64,000 bases of DNA from Luteitalea sp. (lineage in GTDB: Bacteria > Acidobacteriota > Vicinamibacteria > Vicinamibacterales > Vicinamibacteraceae): NCBI GenBank assembly GCA_009377605.1, contig WHTT01000024.1, positions 1 to 64,000 on the forward strand. The letters run 5' to 3'. A program made the translations under genes and the position numbers. The notes beneath the pieces were generated by a model. That model searched no databases. It was not told where the DNA came from and was given only the letters and a program-made list of their open reading frames with translations. Position 1 is the stretch's first letter. Each line of letters starts with the position of its first letter. This document shows positions 53,446 through 62,700 of the stretch, one piece after another.

Positions 53446-54891
53446 GTGAACAAACCACAGGAAAGGCCTGGACGCACGATGAGTCGCCGGGAGGCGCTCC
53501 GGCTGACCGGAGCGGTCATGGCCGCCCCTCTGGTCGCCGGCCCCACGGCGTCGTTGCAAGCCCGCAGAACAAAACGGGTGGTCATCATCGGGGGAGGCAT
53601 CAGCGGTCTTTGCACGGGCTACGAGCTGGCGAAGCGCGGTCATGACGTCACCGTCCTGGAAGCCAGTGGGCGGCCCGGAGGTCACGTTCGCACGATTCGT
53701 GATCCGCTGGCCGACGGGTTGTATGCAGACGGTGGCGCGGAGCACTTCACTCGGCCTGGATACGAGCGGTTCTGGGGCTACGTCCAGGAGTTCAATCTAC
53801 CGGTGTCGCACTGCGCCCAACGTGACGAGACTTCCCGTTACATCGAAGACCGGTGGTATGCGGAAGAAACGTTGCACGATGCTCGCGTTCTGGAGCAGAT
53901 GGGTTTCAATCAGAGGGAACGCAAATATCTGGCGGACCATCCGTGGCCGGAGCTGGGCCTGCTCTATTACCAGCCCTATCTGGACCGTTTCACGGACGAG
54001 TATCGTCCTTTCGAAGCCGGGCTCGACGAGCTGGACGACATTTCCATTAGCGATCTGCTCGAAAAGGATGGCGCTTCAGCGGCCGCAATCAATTACTTGG
54101 GCGGGCCCAGCTCGGCCCTGCACGTCTTGTGGCATGCCGCCATCCTTGCACTTCGTGGCGTCGCGCTCTTCCCGCAAGAGGTCTTTCGCATCACCGGCGG
54201 CAATCAGCGCATGACCGACAGCTTCGCCGAAAGGCTGGGCGACAGTCTGTTACTGGGCTGCCCCGTGAGCGCCATCGAGCACGGCAACACAGGGGTAACG
54301 GTTACCTACAGCGGCTTCGGCCGGACGAGACAGTTGGAAGCGGACTATGCAGTGGCCTGCATCAATCTCTCGATGCTCCGGAAGATCTCGGTCACACCCG
54401 CGTGGCCGCAGAGCAAGAGCTACGCGATCCGGAACGTTCCGTACTATTCCAACACTCGTATCATCTTCCAGTCCCGGAGCCGCTTTTGGGAAAGAGACGA
54501 GTTGAGCCCGAACCGGGCGCTCGGGCAGCCTGGCCTCTCCACTGTCTGGCAAATGGCTGCGGAAGTGGAGACGGGAAGGGGCTTACTGGAAGGCGCAGCG
54601 CCCGGCGTCGTCTCGGCGGAGCAAGCGCTGAAGACCTTTCGGGGACTCTATCCCGGGAAATCAGAGAACATCGAGCAGGCGTACGTCGTCAACTGGGCGC
54701 TGGACCCCTGGGCCGCGCTGTGTGAGACGACGCTTTACGCCCCGGGGCAGCTTCGCAGAATCTGGCCGCACGTGATCGAGCCGGTCGGGCGAATCTACTT
54801 CGCCGGCGCGTATGCTGACAATCTGAATTGGGGGATGGAAGCCGCCACGAGATCTGCCAATCGGGTGGCTGATGCCATCAACGAAGCTTAA
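53446..54891 (+). CDS. Tat-exported FAD-dependent amine oxidase-like protein
   Basis: The protein has 481 residues from the GTG at 53446; an ATG at 53479 is the alternative. SRREALRLTGAVMAAPLVAG is a twin-arginine signal. The dinucleotide fold is VVIIGGGISGLCTGYELAKR, then GHDVTVLEASGRPGGHVRTI. The C-terminal FAD motif is RIYFAGAYADNLNWGMEAAT. It belongs to the flavin amine oxidase / protoporphyrinogen oxidase-like group. It lies 37 nt behind the CRTAC1 gene and may be co-transcribed. Substrate unknown. Confidence 0.88.
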   Translation: MNKPQERPGRTMSRREALRLTGAVMAAPLVAGPTASLQARRTKRVVIIGGGISGLCTGYELAKRGHDVTVLEASGRPGGHVRTIRDPLADGLYADGGAEHFTRPGYERFWGYVQEFNLPVSHCAQRDETSRYIEDRWYAEETLHDARVLEQMGFNQRERKYLADHPWPELGLLYYQPYLDRFTDEYRPFEAGLDELDDISISDLLEKDGASAAAINYLGGPSSALHVLWHAAILALRGVALFPQEVFRITGGNQRMTDSFAERLGDSLLLGCPVSAIEHGNTGVTVTYSGFGRTRQLEADYAVACINLSMLRKISVTPAWPQSKSYAIRNVPYYSNTRIIFQSRSRFWERDELSPNRALGQPGLSTVWQMAAEVETGRGLLEGAAPGVVSAEQALKTFRGLYPGKSENIEQAYVVNWALDPWAALCETTLYAPGQLRRIWPHVIEPVGRIYFAGAYADNLNWGMEAATRSANRVADAINEA

Positions 54892-54948
54892 TCCCAAGAT
54901 CGAGCGGCCGGTCCTGAGGCGCGCGCGGACCCATCGACACCTCCATGG

Positions 54949-54960
54949 CGAAGCGCTTCG
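54949..54960. promoter_or_regulatory. LacI-type operator site 1 (iolD upstream)
   Basis: CGAAGCGCTTCG is a perfect 12-bp palindrome with central CG, as LacI-family operators have. It lies about 70 nt upstream of the iolD promoter. One of five such sites around this locus. Confidence 0.6.
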
Positions 54961-55027
54961 TTCACCGGAATATTGCGGCAAATCCGCGATCGTTGGCCGC
55001 TCTCATGACGCCAACTAGCGAATCGCT

Positions 55028-55055
55028 TTGCGAACAGCGAGATTGTTGCTAGACT
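55028..55055 (+). promoter_or_regulatory. Candidate iolD promoter
   Basis: TTGCGA (55028), a 16-nt spacer and TAGACT (55050) lie about 70 nt before the GTG start. The match is fair only. Confidence 0.4.
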
Positions 55056-55125
55056 GACGCGCACCCGCGGGACCATCGCCACAGTCGGGCACCAGATCTG
55101 CGCGCCCGCGGGTTGAGGAGGAGTC

Positions 55126-57051
55126 GTGTCCAGCACGCGGCGTCTGACGGTCGCGCAGGCGATTGTCGAGTTTCTCGTTCAACAGCACACGCGTCGCGAC
55201 GATGTCGAACAGCCGTTGTTCGCTGGCGCCTTCGCCATCTTCGGCCATGGCAACGTCGCCGGGCTGGGAGCGGCGCTCCTGGAGCGGACCGATCGGCTCC
55301 GCTGCATCCTCCCGCGCAACGAGCAGGCGATGGTGCACAGCGCTGTCGGCTTCGCCAAGATGCAGAACCGGCTCCAGGCGATGGTGTGCACCACCTCGAT
55401 CGGCCCCGGCGCGACCAACATGATTACCGGCGCGGCCGTCGCGACGATCAATCGGCTCCCCGTGCTGCTCCTGCCGGGCGATCTCTTCGCCACGCGCGCG
55501 CCCGCCCCGGTGCTTCAGCAGCTCGAGTCCGCGCAGTCGCAGGACGTGTCGGTCAACGACTGCTTCAAGCCAGTCTCGCGGTACTGGGATCGGATCAACC
55601 GGCCGGAGCAGGTGATCGCCGCGCTCCCTGAGGCCATGCGCGTGCTGACGTCCCCTGCCGAAACCGGCGCGGTGACGCTCTGCCTGCCGCAGGACGTGCA
55701 GACCGAGGCGTTCGATTTCCCCGAGGCGCTGTTTCGCAAGCGCGTCTGGACGATCCCACGTCTCCGGCCGGACGCGACGCTGCTCGCCGAGGCCGTCGCG
55801 CTGCTGCGGCAGGCGACGAGGCCGGTGATCGTCGCCGGCGGCGGCGTGCACTACAGCGGCGCCATCGACAGCCTCCGCGCGTTTGTCGACGCCACCGGGA
55901 TCGCCGTCGTCGAGACGCACGCGGGCAAGGGCGCGCTGCCGTACGACCATCCACAGGCGCTCGGCGCCGTCGGTGTCACCGGCACGCCGGGCGCGAACCG
56001 TCTCACGCGCGAAGCCGACGTCGTGCTCGTGGTGGGCTCGCGCCTCAGCGACTTCACGACCGCGTCGAAGAGCGCGTTCCAAAATCCGGCCGTGCGCTTC
56101 ATCGGCCTCAACGTCACCGAGCTCGATGCAGGCAAGCACCAGGCGCTGCCGCTCGTCGCCGATGCGCAGGTGACGCTCGACGAGCTGCGCCCCGCGCTCG
56201 CCGGATGGGAGACCTCCGCCGCGTACCGCGAGCAGGTCACGCGCGACCGTCTCGACTGGGAGCAGGAGATCGATCGGATCGTCGCGGGCCAGCAACAGGC
56301 GGACGAGCTTGCCGCCATTCCATCCGATCGGCAGGGCGCGGAGGCTGGGCGTCGTGCCATCAGCCAGGGCGAAGTCATCGGCCTGCTGAACGGGTTCGTC
56401 GGGCCGCGTGACGTCATCATCAACGCGGCGGGCAGCCTCCCGGGCGATCTCCACAAGCTCTGGCGCGCGCGCGATCCGAAGCAATATCACCTCGAATACG
56501 GCTACTCCTGCATGGGCTACGAGATCGCGGCGGGCCTGGGCGTGAAGCTGGCGGCCCCGGATCGCGACGTCTACGTGCTGGCGGGCGATGGCTCCTACCT
56601 GATGATGGCGCAGGAGATCGCGACCGCCGTGCAAGAGGGCATCCGTCTGACGATCCTCGTGCTGGACAACCACGGATTCGCGAGCATCGGGGCGCTCTCC
56701 GAATCTGTCGGCGCGCAGGGCTTCGCGACGGAGTATCGCTATCGGACCGAGTGCTCCGACCGGCTCGACGGGCCGCCCGTGCAGGTGGACTTCGCGGCCA
56801 ACGCGGCCTCGCTCGGCGCCCACGTGTGGCGCGCCGAGTCCCGCGACGCGATCCGTGAGGCGCTGCAGGCGGCCAAGGCGACGGAGGAGGGTGTCACGGC
56901 TATCGTCATTCCTGTCGATCGGCACGCGCAAGTCGGCGGACCGCCCGTGTGGTGGGACGTACCCGTCGCCGAGACCTCCACGCTCGCCAGCGTGCAAGAG
57001 GCGCGCGCACGCTACGTCGCCGCGCGTGCGCAACGCCGCTTCTATCTCTAG
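55126..57051 (+). CDS. iolD: 3D-(3,5/4)-trihydroxycyclohexane-1,2-dione hydrolase
   Basis: The protein has 641 residues, with a GTG start and GAGGAGG upstream. The thiamine-diphosphate enzyme layout is complete. The pyrimidine domain has the catalytic Glu in ILPRNEQAMVHSAVGF (E66). The central domain is at about 215-350. The cofactor domain has LAGDGSYLMMAQEIATAVQE with the Mg-binding GDG and downstream DNHGF. QPLFAGAFAIFGHGNVAGLG is a strong IolD signature. It opens the ring of the diketone in myo-inositol breakdown. Its stop lies in a large hairpin shared with the convergent lacI gene. Confidence 0.95.
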   Translation: MSSTRRLTVAQAIVEFLVQQHTRRDDVEQPLFAGAFAIFGHGNVAGLGAALLERTDRLRCILPRNEQAMVHSAVGFAKMQNRLQAMVCTTSIGPGATNMITGAAVATINRLPVLLLPGDLFATRAPAPVLQQLESAQSQDVSVNDCFKPVSRYWDRINRPEQVIAALPEAMRVLTSPAETGAVTLCLPQDVQTEAFDFPEALFRKRVWTIPRLRPDATLLAEAVALLRQATRPVIVAGGGVHYSGAIDSLRAFVDATGIAVVETHAGKGALPYDHPQALGAVGVTGTPGANRLTREADVVLVVGSRLSDFTTASKSAFQNPAVRFIGLNVTELDAGKHQALPLVADAQVTLDELRPALAGWETSAAYREQVTRDRLDWEQEIDRIVAGQQQADELAAIPSDRQGAEAGRRAISQGEVIGLLNGFVGPRDVIINAAGSLPGDLHKLWRARDPKQYHLEYGYSCMGYEIAAGLGVKLAAPDRDVYVLAGDGSYLMMAQEIATAVQEGIRLTILVLDNHGFASIGALSESVGAQGFATEYRYRTECSDRLDGPPVQVDFAANAASLGAHVWRAESRDAIREALQAAKATEEGVTAIVIPVDRHAQVGGPPVWWDVPVAETSTLASVQEARARYVAARAQRRFYL

Positions 57052-57123
57052 TGCGGTGTCTCCGAAATAGCTTGGCATTCGGCCGCCCTCGGTGCACAAG
57101 CTATTTCGGAGACACCACACTAG
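57048..57123. terminator. 27-bp-arm hairpin between iolD and lacI-type gene
   Basis: The arms 57048-57074 (CTAGTGCGGTGTCTCCGAAA then TAGCTTG) and 57097-57123 are reverse complements with one mismatch, around a 22-nt loop. The left arm includes the iolD stop codon. It could act as a bidirectional terminator for the convergent genes, or be a small palindromic mobile repeat ending in CTAG on both sides. Confidence 0.7.
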
Positions 57124-57135
57124 ACAGGCGCGCCG

Positions 57136-58179
57136 CTACCGGCCGGGCTTCGCGCCGCGACCGGCGCGCAGGTGATAGCCGCACGACTCGCGGATGAGCA
57201 GCGACGTCTTCAACACGACGGTCTTGAAGCCGCGCAGCCTCTTCTGGCCCTCGGGCGGGTCGAGCGTGTTGATGAGGAGCTCGGCCGCCGCCTGTCCGAT
57301 CTCGTACTTCGGAAGGTTGATGGTCGTCAGCCGCGGCGAGAACGCCTCGAGCCACGGGTGATCGTCGCACGTGACGAGGCCGATGTCGTCAGGGCAACGG
57401 ATCTGGTATTGGCGCAGCGCCGCCATGAAGCCGACGGCGCTCATGTAGTTTGCGACGAACACGGCGTCCGGCTTCCGCTTGAGCAGCGTGATGCCGGCGT
57501 CGTAGCCCGCCTCGACACGGAAGTCGCCGGACACGACGAGGTCTGGATCGACGGCGAGGCCGCCCGCCTCGAGCGCCTCCTTGTAGCCGACGAAGCGGCG
57601 CCGCGATGTGCTGACCTGCGGGCCGTTCAGCATGGCGATCCTGCGATAGCCGAGACGCACCAGATGCGCCACGGCTTCGTACGCGCCGCCCTCTTCGTCG
57701 ACTGTCACCACGTCGGAGCGGAGGCCCATGCCGAAGCGCATCAACTGGACGAGCGGCACGCCGAGCGTCTTGATCTGCTCGGCGACGTCGACGGGGATCC
57801 GGCCGCGAGCCTTGGTCAGCAGGATCCCATCGACGCGCTTGGCGAGGAACAGCCGGAGGGACTGCGCTTCCTTCTCGGGGTCGTCGTCGCTGTTGGCGAG
57901 CAGCAGCTCGTAGCGGCGGCTGCGCGCGCCGTCTTCGACGCCCCGGACGACGGCGGGCCAGAACGGGTTGGCGATGTTGAGGGCGATCATGCCGAGCGTC
58001 TGGGTCCGCTGGCGTGCGAGGCTGCGGGCGACGAGGTTGGGCTGGTAGTTGAGCTCGTGGACCGCGCCGGTGACGCGCGCCTTGAGAGCGGGGCTGACGT
58101 AGGCCGTGTGGTTGAGGACGGCGGAGACGGTGGCCGTCGAGACGCGGGCGCGCTTGGCGACATCGAAGATCGTGGCCAT
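57136..58179 (-). CDS. LacI-family transcriptional regulator of the inositol-type locus
   Basis: The protein has 347 residues. The HTH is TIFDVAKRARVSTATVSAVL, then the hinge helix LVARSLARQRT. The periplasmic-binding-like effector domain reads TLGMIALNIANPFWPAVVRG, VDGILLTKARGR, and ends with the family phrase VVLKTSLLIRESC. It lies between iolD and iolB, divergent from iolB. AAGCGCTT palindromes lie before its own start and before iolD, iolB and the TonB receptor, so it most likely represses them until an inositol-type ligand binds. Confidence 0.93.
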   Translation of the reverse strand: MATIFDVAKRARVSTATVSAVLNHTAYVSPALKARVTGAVHELNYQPNLVARSLARQRTQTLGMIALNIANPFWPAVVRGVEDGARSRRYELLLANSDDDPEKEAQSLRLFLAKRVDGILLTKARGRIPVDVAEQIKTLGVPLVQLMRFGMGLRSDVVTVDEEGGAYEAVAHLVRLGYRRIAMLNGPQVSTSRRRFVGYKEALEAGGLAVDPDLVVSGDFRVEAGYDAGITLLKRKPDAVFVANYMSAVGFMAALRQYQIRCPDDIGLVTCDDHPWLEAFSPRLTTINLPKYEIGQAAAELLINTLDPPEGQKRLRGFKTVVLKTSLLIRESCGYHLRAGRGAKPGR

Positions 58180-58230
58180 CGTCAGCCTCCAGGCTAGCGA
58201 CGCATTCTAGCAAGCACGGGGCGCGCTTGC

Positions 58231-58240
58231 AAAGCGCTTA
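58231..58240. promoter_or_regulatory. LacI-type operator site 2 (before lacI-type gene)
   Basis: AAAGCGCTTA lies 52 nt before the regulator start. It pairs with site 3 at a centre distance of about 212 bp, flanking the promoter at 58318. Confidence 0.6.
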
Positions 58241-58317
58241 GCTCCGGGGCCGCTCTGGCGCCGACGGCGCGTGCGCGCGGCGGTTGACCACGCGCGGCAG
58301 GGGAGCGGCAGGGGCGG

Positions 58318-58348
58318 TTGACAACGAACGGCACGGCGGGCGTATACT
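58318..58348 (+). promoter_or_regulatory. Candidate iolB promoter
   Basis: TTGACA (58318-58323) and TATACT (58343-58348) are both near-consensus, but the spacer is 19 nt, longer than ideal. It lies between operator sites 2 and 3. Confidence 0.5.
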
Positions 58349-58437
58349 AGCGACCCACGCGCCAGGACTGCCCACCACGGGCGCTCGCGGCGTTGTCGTG
58401 CCGCGCGCGCTGCTGCCGCCGGCCGCGGCATCCGCGT

Positions 58438-58457
58438 CCAGCGAAGCGCTTCGCTGG
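58438..58457. promoter_or_regulatory. LacI-type operator site 3 (before iolB)
   Basis: CCAGCGAAGCGCTTCGCTGG is a perfect 20-bp palindrome, the longest of the five sites. It lies downstream of the iolB promoter and 56 nt before its start codon, where a bound repressor would block transcription. Confidence 0.7.
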
Positions 58458-58512
58458 CGAGCCCGCGCAGGCGTGGGGCACCGAGGAGGCAGGCGTTGGA
58501 GGATTCAGGCGC

Positions 58513-59397
58513 ATGACGAACAGTCGTTCCCTGCTACGCTCGCGCGCAGCGCGCAATGGATCGGGCACCCTCGTGGCGGTGACGCCGGAGCGAGCTGGCT
58601 GGGACTACGTGCACTTCGCGGCACGCCGCATCGCGGCCGGCGACCGGTGGGCGGGACGGACGGGCGGAGATGAGGTCTGTCTCGTGCTGCTCCGCGGCGA
58701 GGCGGTCGTGACCTGCGCGTCCGCCCGATCGGGGGCAGTGCCCGCGAAGCCGGTGCGGCTCGGGCCGCGGCGCGACGTGTTCAGCGACTATCCGCACGCG
58801 CTCTACCTGCCGCGGGGCACGCGCTTCGAGGTGCGCGCGCGGCGCGCGACCGAGATCGCCGACTGCCGGTCGCCCACCGATCGCCGAAACGATGCGTTCG
58901 AGATCCGGCCACAGGATTGCGGGCTCGAGGTGCGCGGCGGCGGCAACGCCACGCGCCAGATCATCGACATCCTGCCGCCGTCGGCGCCGGCCGATCGCCT
59001 GCTGATCTGCGAGGTGTTGACCCCAGGCGGGAACTGGTCCAGCTATCCGCCGCACAAGCACGATCGGCATGCCCCGCCAATCGAGGCGGCCCTCGAAGAG
59101 ACGTACTACTTCCGATTCGCGCAGCCGAACGGCTTCGGCTATCAACGCCTGTACAGCCCCGACGGCCGGCAGGACACGGTGCTGCGCGTGACCCACGGTG
59201 ACCTCGTGCTCGTACCGGAGGGCTATCATCCGTTCGTTACAGCGCCGGGCTACGATGCCTATTACTTGAACGTGCTGGCCGGCAGCATCCGCTCGATGGC
59301 GGCGTTCGACGATCCGCGCTACGCGCACGTGCGTGCGAATTGGCCCCCGGCCGATCCGCGGGTGCCCATGGTCCCTCCGCCGGGTGTTCAGCCATGA
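58513..59397 (+). CDS. iolB: 5-deoxy-glucuronate isomerase
   Basis: The protein has 294 residues. The start at 58513 has GGAGG about ten bases upstream. The bicupin fold carries the metal site SSYPPHKHDRHAPPIEAALE followed by ETYYFRFAQPNGFGYQRLYS, with His, His and Glu, and the last His in VPEGYHPFVTAPGYDAYYLN. These are diagnostic for IolB, which isomerises 5-deoxy-D-glucuronate (the IolD product) to 2-deoxy-5-keto-gluconate. The presence of iolD and iolB together identifies the pathway. Confidence 0.95.
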   Translation: MTNSRSLLRSRAARNGSGTLVAVTPERAGWDYVHFAARRIAAGDRWAGRTGGDEVCLVLLRGEAVVTCASARSGAVPAKPVRLGPRRDVFSDYPHALYLPRGTRFEVRARRATEIADCRSPTDRRNDAFEIRPQDCGLEVRGGGNATRQIIDILPPSAPADRLLICEVLTPGGNWSSYPPHKHDRHAPPIEAALEETYYFRFAQPNGFGYQRLYSPDGRQDTVLRVTHGDLVLVPEGYHPFVTAPGYDAYYLNVLAGSIRSMAAFDDPRYAHVRANWPPADPRVPMVPPPGVQP

Positions 59398-59488
59398 AGA
59401 CGCTCGCGACGCACGCACCAGGCGGAAGGAACCTGACCGTGCTGGGCGTCGACGCGCCAGCCCGGGGCCCTTCGGGACGACGTGGTGA

Positions 59489-59500
59489 CGAAGCGCTTCG
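59489..59500. promoter_or_regulatory. LacI-type operator site 4 (upstream of TonB receptor promoter)
   Basis: CGAAGCGCTTCG, identical to site 1. It lies about 80 nt upstream of the candidate receptor promoter and 201 bp centre-to-centre from site 5. Confidence 0.6.
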
Positions 59501-59581
59501 ACAGCGGCGTTCGATCGCGAGACGGAGCGCGTGTCGGCCCGACAATGCCGTCGGAACGCTGAGGAAAGCGACAAGAGGGTC

Positions 59582-59610
59582 TTGACAATAGCGCCTCGGC
59601 GCGGCATGCT
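59582..59610 (+). promoter_or_regulatory. Candidate promoter of the TonB receptor
   Basis: TTGACA (59582-59587), a 17-nt spacer and CATGCT. The -10 is poor. It lies between operator sites 4 and 5, within the 399-bp gap between iolB and the receptor, where no gene is seen. Confidence 0.4.
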
Positions 59611-59689
59611 GCGACAGACCCTGTGAGGCGGTAGCGACGGCGCCATTGGCTTGGCTGCGGGCTGATGGCGCCATAAATAGCCGATGCAG

Positions 59690-59701
59690 CTAAGCGCTTA
59701 G
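59690..59701. promoter_or_regulatory. LacI-type operator site 5 (TonB receptor leader)
   Basis: CTAAGCGCTTAG is a perfect 12-bp palindrome 95 nt before the receptor start codon. It shares the AAGCGCTT core with the other four sites. Confidence 0.65.
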
Positions 59702-59796
59702 TTGTAAGACGCTGCACGATCGGCAGCACGGGCGGAGGGGCCGCGCCCACGGCGCGGCAGGCGCATCCGCGCCGATCGGCGCCAGAGGAGGAACCG

Positions 59797-62700
59797 ATGA
59801 CCGCGACGGTCGGGAAGCACTGCGCACTACTCGTCGCGATGCTGCTGGGAGCCGCATCGCTCTCGTTCGCCCAGTCGGACGCCGGAGGCCTACGGGTCCT
59901 GGTCGTCGATGGGACCGGATCGGTCCTGCCGGGCGCCCTCGTCTCCGTGACGAGCGTGGCCACGAACGTGATGGACACCAACGTGTCCAACAGCGAAGGC
60001 TATGCGTTCTTCACCCCCATTCCACGCGGCACCTATGTCGTCGAAGTCTCGCTCGACGGCTTCCAGTCGGTGCGCGTGCGCGACGTCAGCGTCGACGTGC
60101 AGCAGGACCGCCTCGTTCGGGCCGCGCTCGAGGTCGCGCAGGTCAGCGAGACCCTCGAGGTCACCGCCCAGGCCGCCCCCGTGCAGTCCGAAGAGGGCTC
60201 GCTCGGACAGGTCATCCAGGGCACCGTCGCCGTGGAGCTCCCGCTCGCCGCGCGTCGTTACAGCGACCTTGCGCTGCTCGCGCCGGGCTCGAGCAACAGC
60301 ACGCTCAACAGCGAGATCCGCGGCCCAGGTTGGTTCACGGTCAACGGCACCTCCCACACGCAGAACAATTTCGTCCTCGACGGGTTCGACAACAATCAGG
60401 GCACGACCAACATGCAATCGCTGTCGTCGCAGGTCGTGCAGCCGTCGCCCGACGCGATCGGTGAGTTCAAGGTCCAGACCAACAGCTTCTCGGCCGAGTT
60501 CGGCCGCTCCGCCGGCGCCGTCGTCAACGTCTCGCTGAAGTCCGGCACCAACGCGCGCCACGGATCCGGCTGGTACTACAACCGGTCCGACGCGCTGGCC
60601 GCCAACTCGTGGCGGGCCAATGCGCTCGATCAGGCGAAAGACGACCTCTCGTGGAACCAGTTCGGCGGCACCTTCGGCGGACCCATCATCGCGAACCGCG
60701 TGTTCTACTTCGGGCACTACGAAGGCTTCGATAGCGACAAGACGAACTTCTTCCTGACAGAGGTGCCCACGCTCGCGCAGCGCGACGGGAGCTTCCCGTT
60801 CGCCGTGCGCGATCCGGTGACGGGACAAGACTTCGCCGGCAACACGATTCCGCAGTCGCGCCTGGATCCGCTCGGCGCCAAGCTCGTGGACCTGTATCCG
60901 GAGCCCAACCTGCCGGGCCGCGTCGTGCCGGGCGGACGCACGGTCGAGAACTATGGCGTCTCGCGGCCGCAGACGGAGAGCACCCACAAGTTCGACATTC
61001 GCAACGACTACTACGTGTCGTCACAGGACCGCCTGTTCGTGCGCTACAGCTTCCTGCAGCAGGATATCTTCCGCGGGGCGATCTTCGCGCCGCCGGTCGA
61101 CGACGGCGCCGAAGGACGCGGGTCGCAGTACAACCGGAACCAGAGCTTGGGGACGAGCTGGACCCGCACGATCGGCGCGACGACCGTGAACGAGCTGCGC
61201 TTCGGCTACAACCGGACGTACGCCGCGTTCGAGCACGAAACGGTCGGCGGGATGAGCGGCACCGAGTTCGGCTTCGAGGGCATTCCGCCGGAGATGGACG
61301 CGACCGGCGGGCTGCCGCGGATCGCGGTGACCAACTACGAATCGATGGGCACGGGCTCATGGCGTCCGCAGTATCAGCTGCCGCAGTCGTTCCAGATCCT
61401 CGACGTGGTGACGATGGCGCGCGGGTCCCACGCGCTGTCGGCAGGCGTCGAGTTCCGGCACAAGCAGAACGAGTTCGTCGACGTCCGGCGCCGCAATCCG
61501 GAGTACTCGTTCACCGGGTTCTTCACGGGTGACGGGATCGCCGACATGCTGCTCGGCTGGCCGCAGACGCTGCGGATGAACAACGTGATGACGGCGGTGC
61601 AGCGCCAGAACGCGCTGGCGGGCTTCCTCCAGGACGACTGGAAGGTGACGCCGAACTTCACGCTCAACCTGGGCGTGCGGTACGAGTACGCCACGCCGTA
61701 CTGGGCCGACGAGCCGTACCCCAACATCAACATCGATGTCGAAACGGGCGAGCTCGTGCGGGCCACCGACGACAACCGGTATCTCGTCGATACCGACAGG
61801 AACAACATCGCGCCGCGCCTCGGCTTCGCGTATCAGGTGAAGCCGGAGCAGCTCGTCGTGCGCGGCGGCTACGGCCTGTTCTATGGCGGCGAGGAGTTCC
61901 GCGGATCGGGCGGCAACCTCGTGATGAACCCTCCCAACATGCTGTCGCCGGCCGTGACGCCCGTCGGCAACGAGCCGCCGCCGTACCTGGTCTCCGATCC
62001 CGTGCCGGCCCACCTGGCGACGTCATGGGACCCGGCGGACTCGGTGCGCACGAGCCTGCAGGTGCGCGATCCGGACCAGGACGCGGTCACGCTGCACCAG
62101 TGGAACGTCGCCGTGGAGCTGCGGCTGCCGATGGCGTCGACGATCGAGCTGGCGTACGTCGGCAACCGCGGGCGCAACCTCGCCGGCACGTGGCAATTGA
62201 ACCAGGTGCCGTTCGGCGTGGATGGCAGCGTCCCAGAGAACCGGCCATATCCGATGTGGAGCGGCATCGAGTTCTACGACACGCGGGCGCGATCGCAGTA
62301 CGACGGACTCCAGGCGAAGTTCGAGCACCGGTTCGCGAATGGCTGGTACAACCTGACGTCGTACTCGTACGGGCGCGCGTTCTCCGAGACCGGCGGCTTT
62401 GCGGCCAGCAACAGCCCACAGCTCTTGGGCGACTGGCGCGCGGAGTGGGCGCCCGACAGCCAGACGCCGCGGCACAGGCTATCGGTGGCCAACATCTACC
62501 AGCTCCCGGTCGGACGTGGACGCGCGATCGGCACGGACATGGGCCGCGTGTCGGACTTCCTGCTGGGCGGCTGGCAGATCTCGTCACTGGTCACATGGCA
62601 GACGGGCATTCCGGTCAACGTGACGCTCGCGTCGACCGGCATCGATCCCGCGACCGGCGAGCCGTACCGCTTCCTCGACCGCAACGGCGGCGGGCTGCGT

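Noticed and set aside
55015-57120. Long antisense open frame (about 700 codons) opposite iolD
   Set aside because: Composition is Arg/Gly/His-rich with no domain. It is the usual antisense shadow of a GC-rich gene, and the plus-strand frame is a complete IolD.
59890-60987. Antisense open frames opposite the TonB receptor
   Set aside because: No ribosome binding site, no domain and shadow-like composition; the receptor frame explains the DNA fully.
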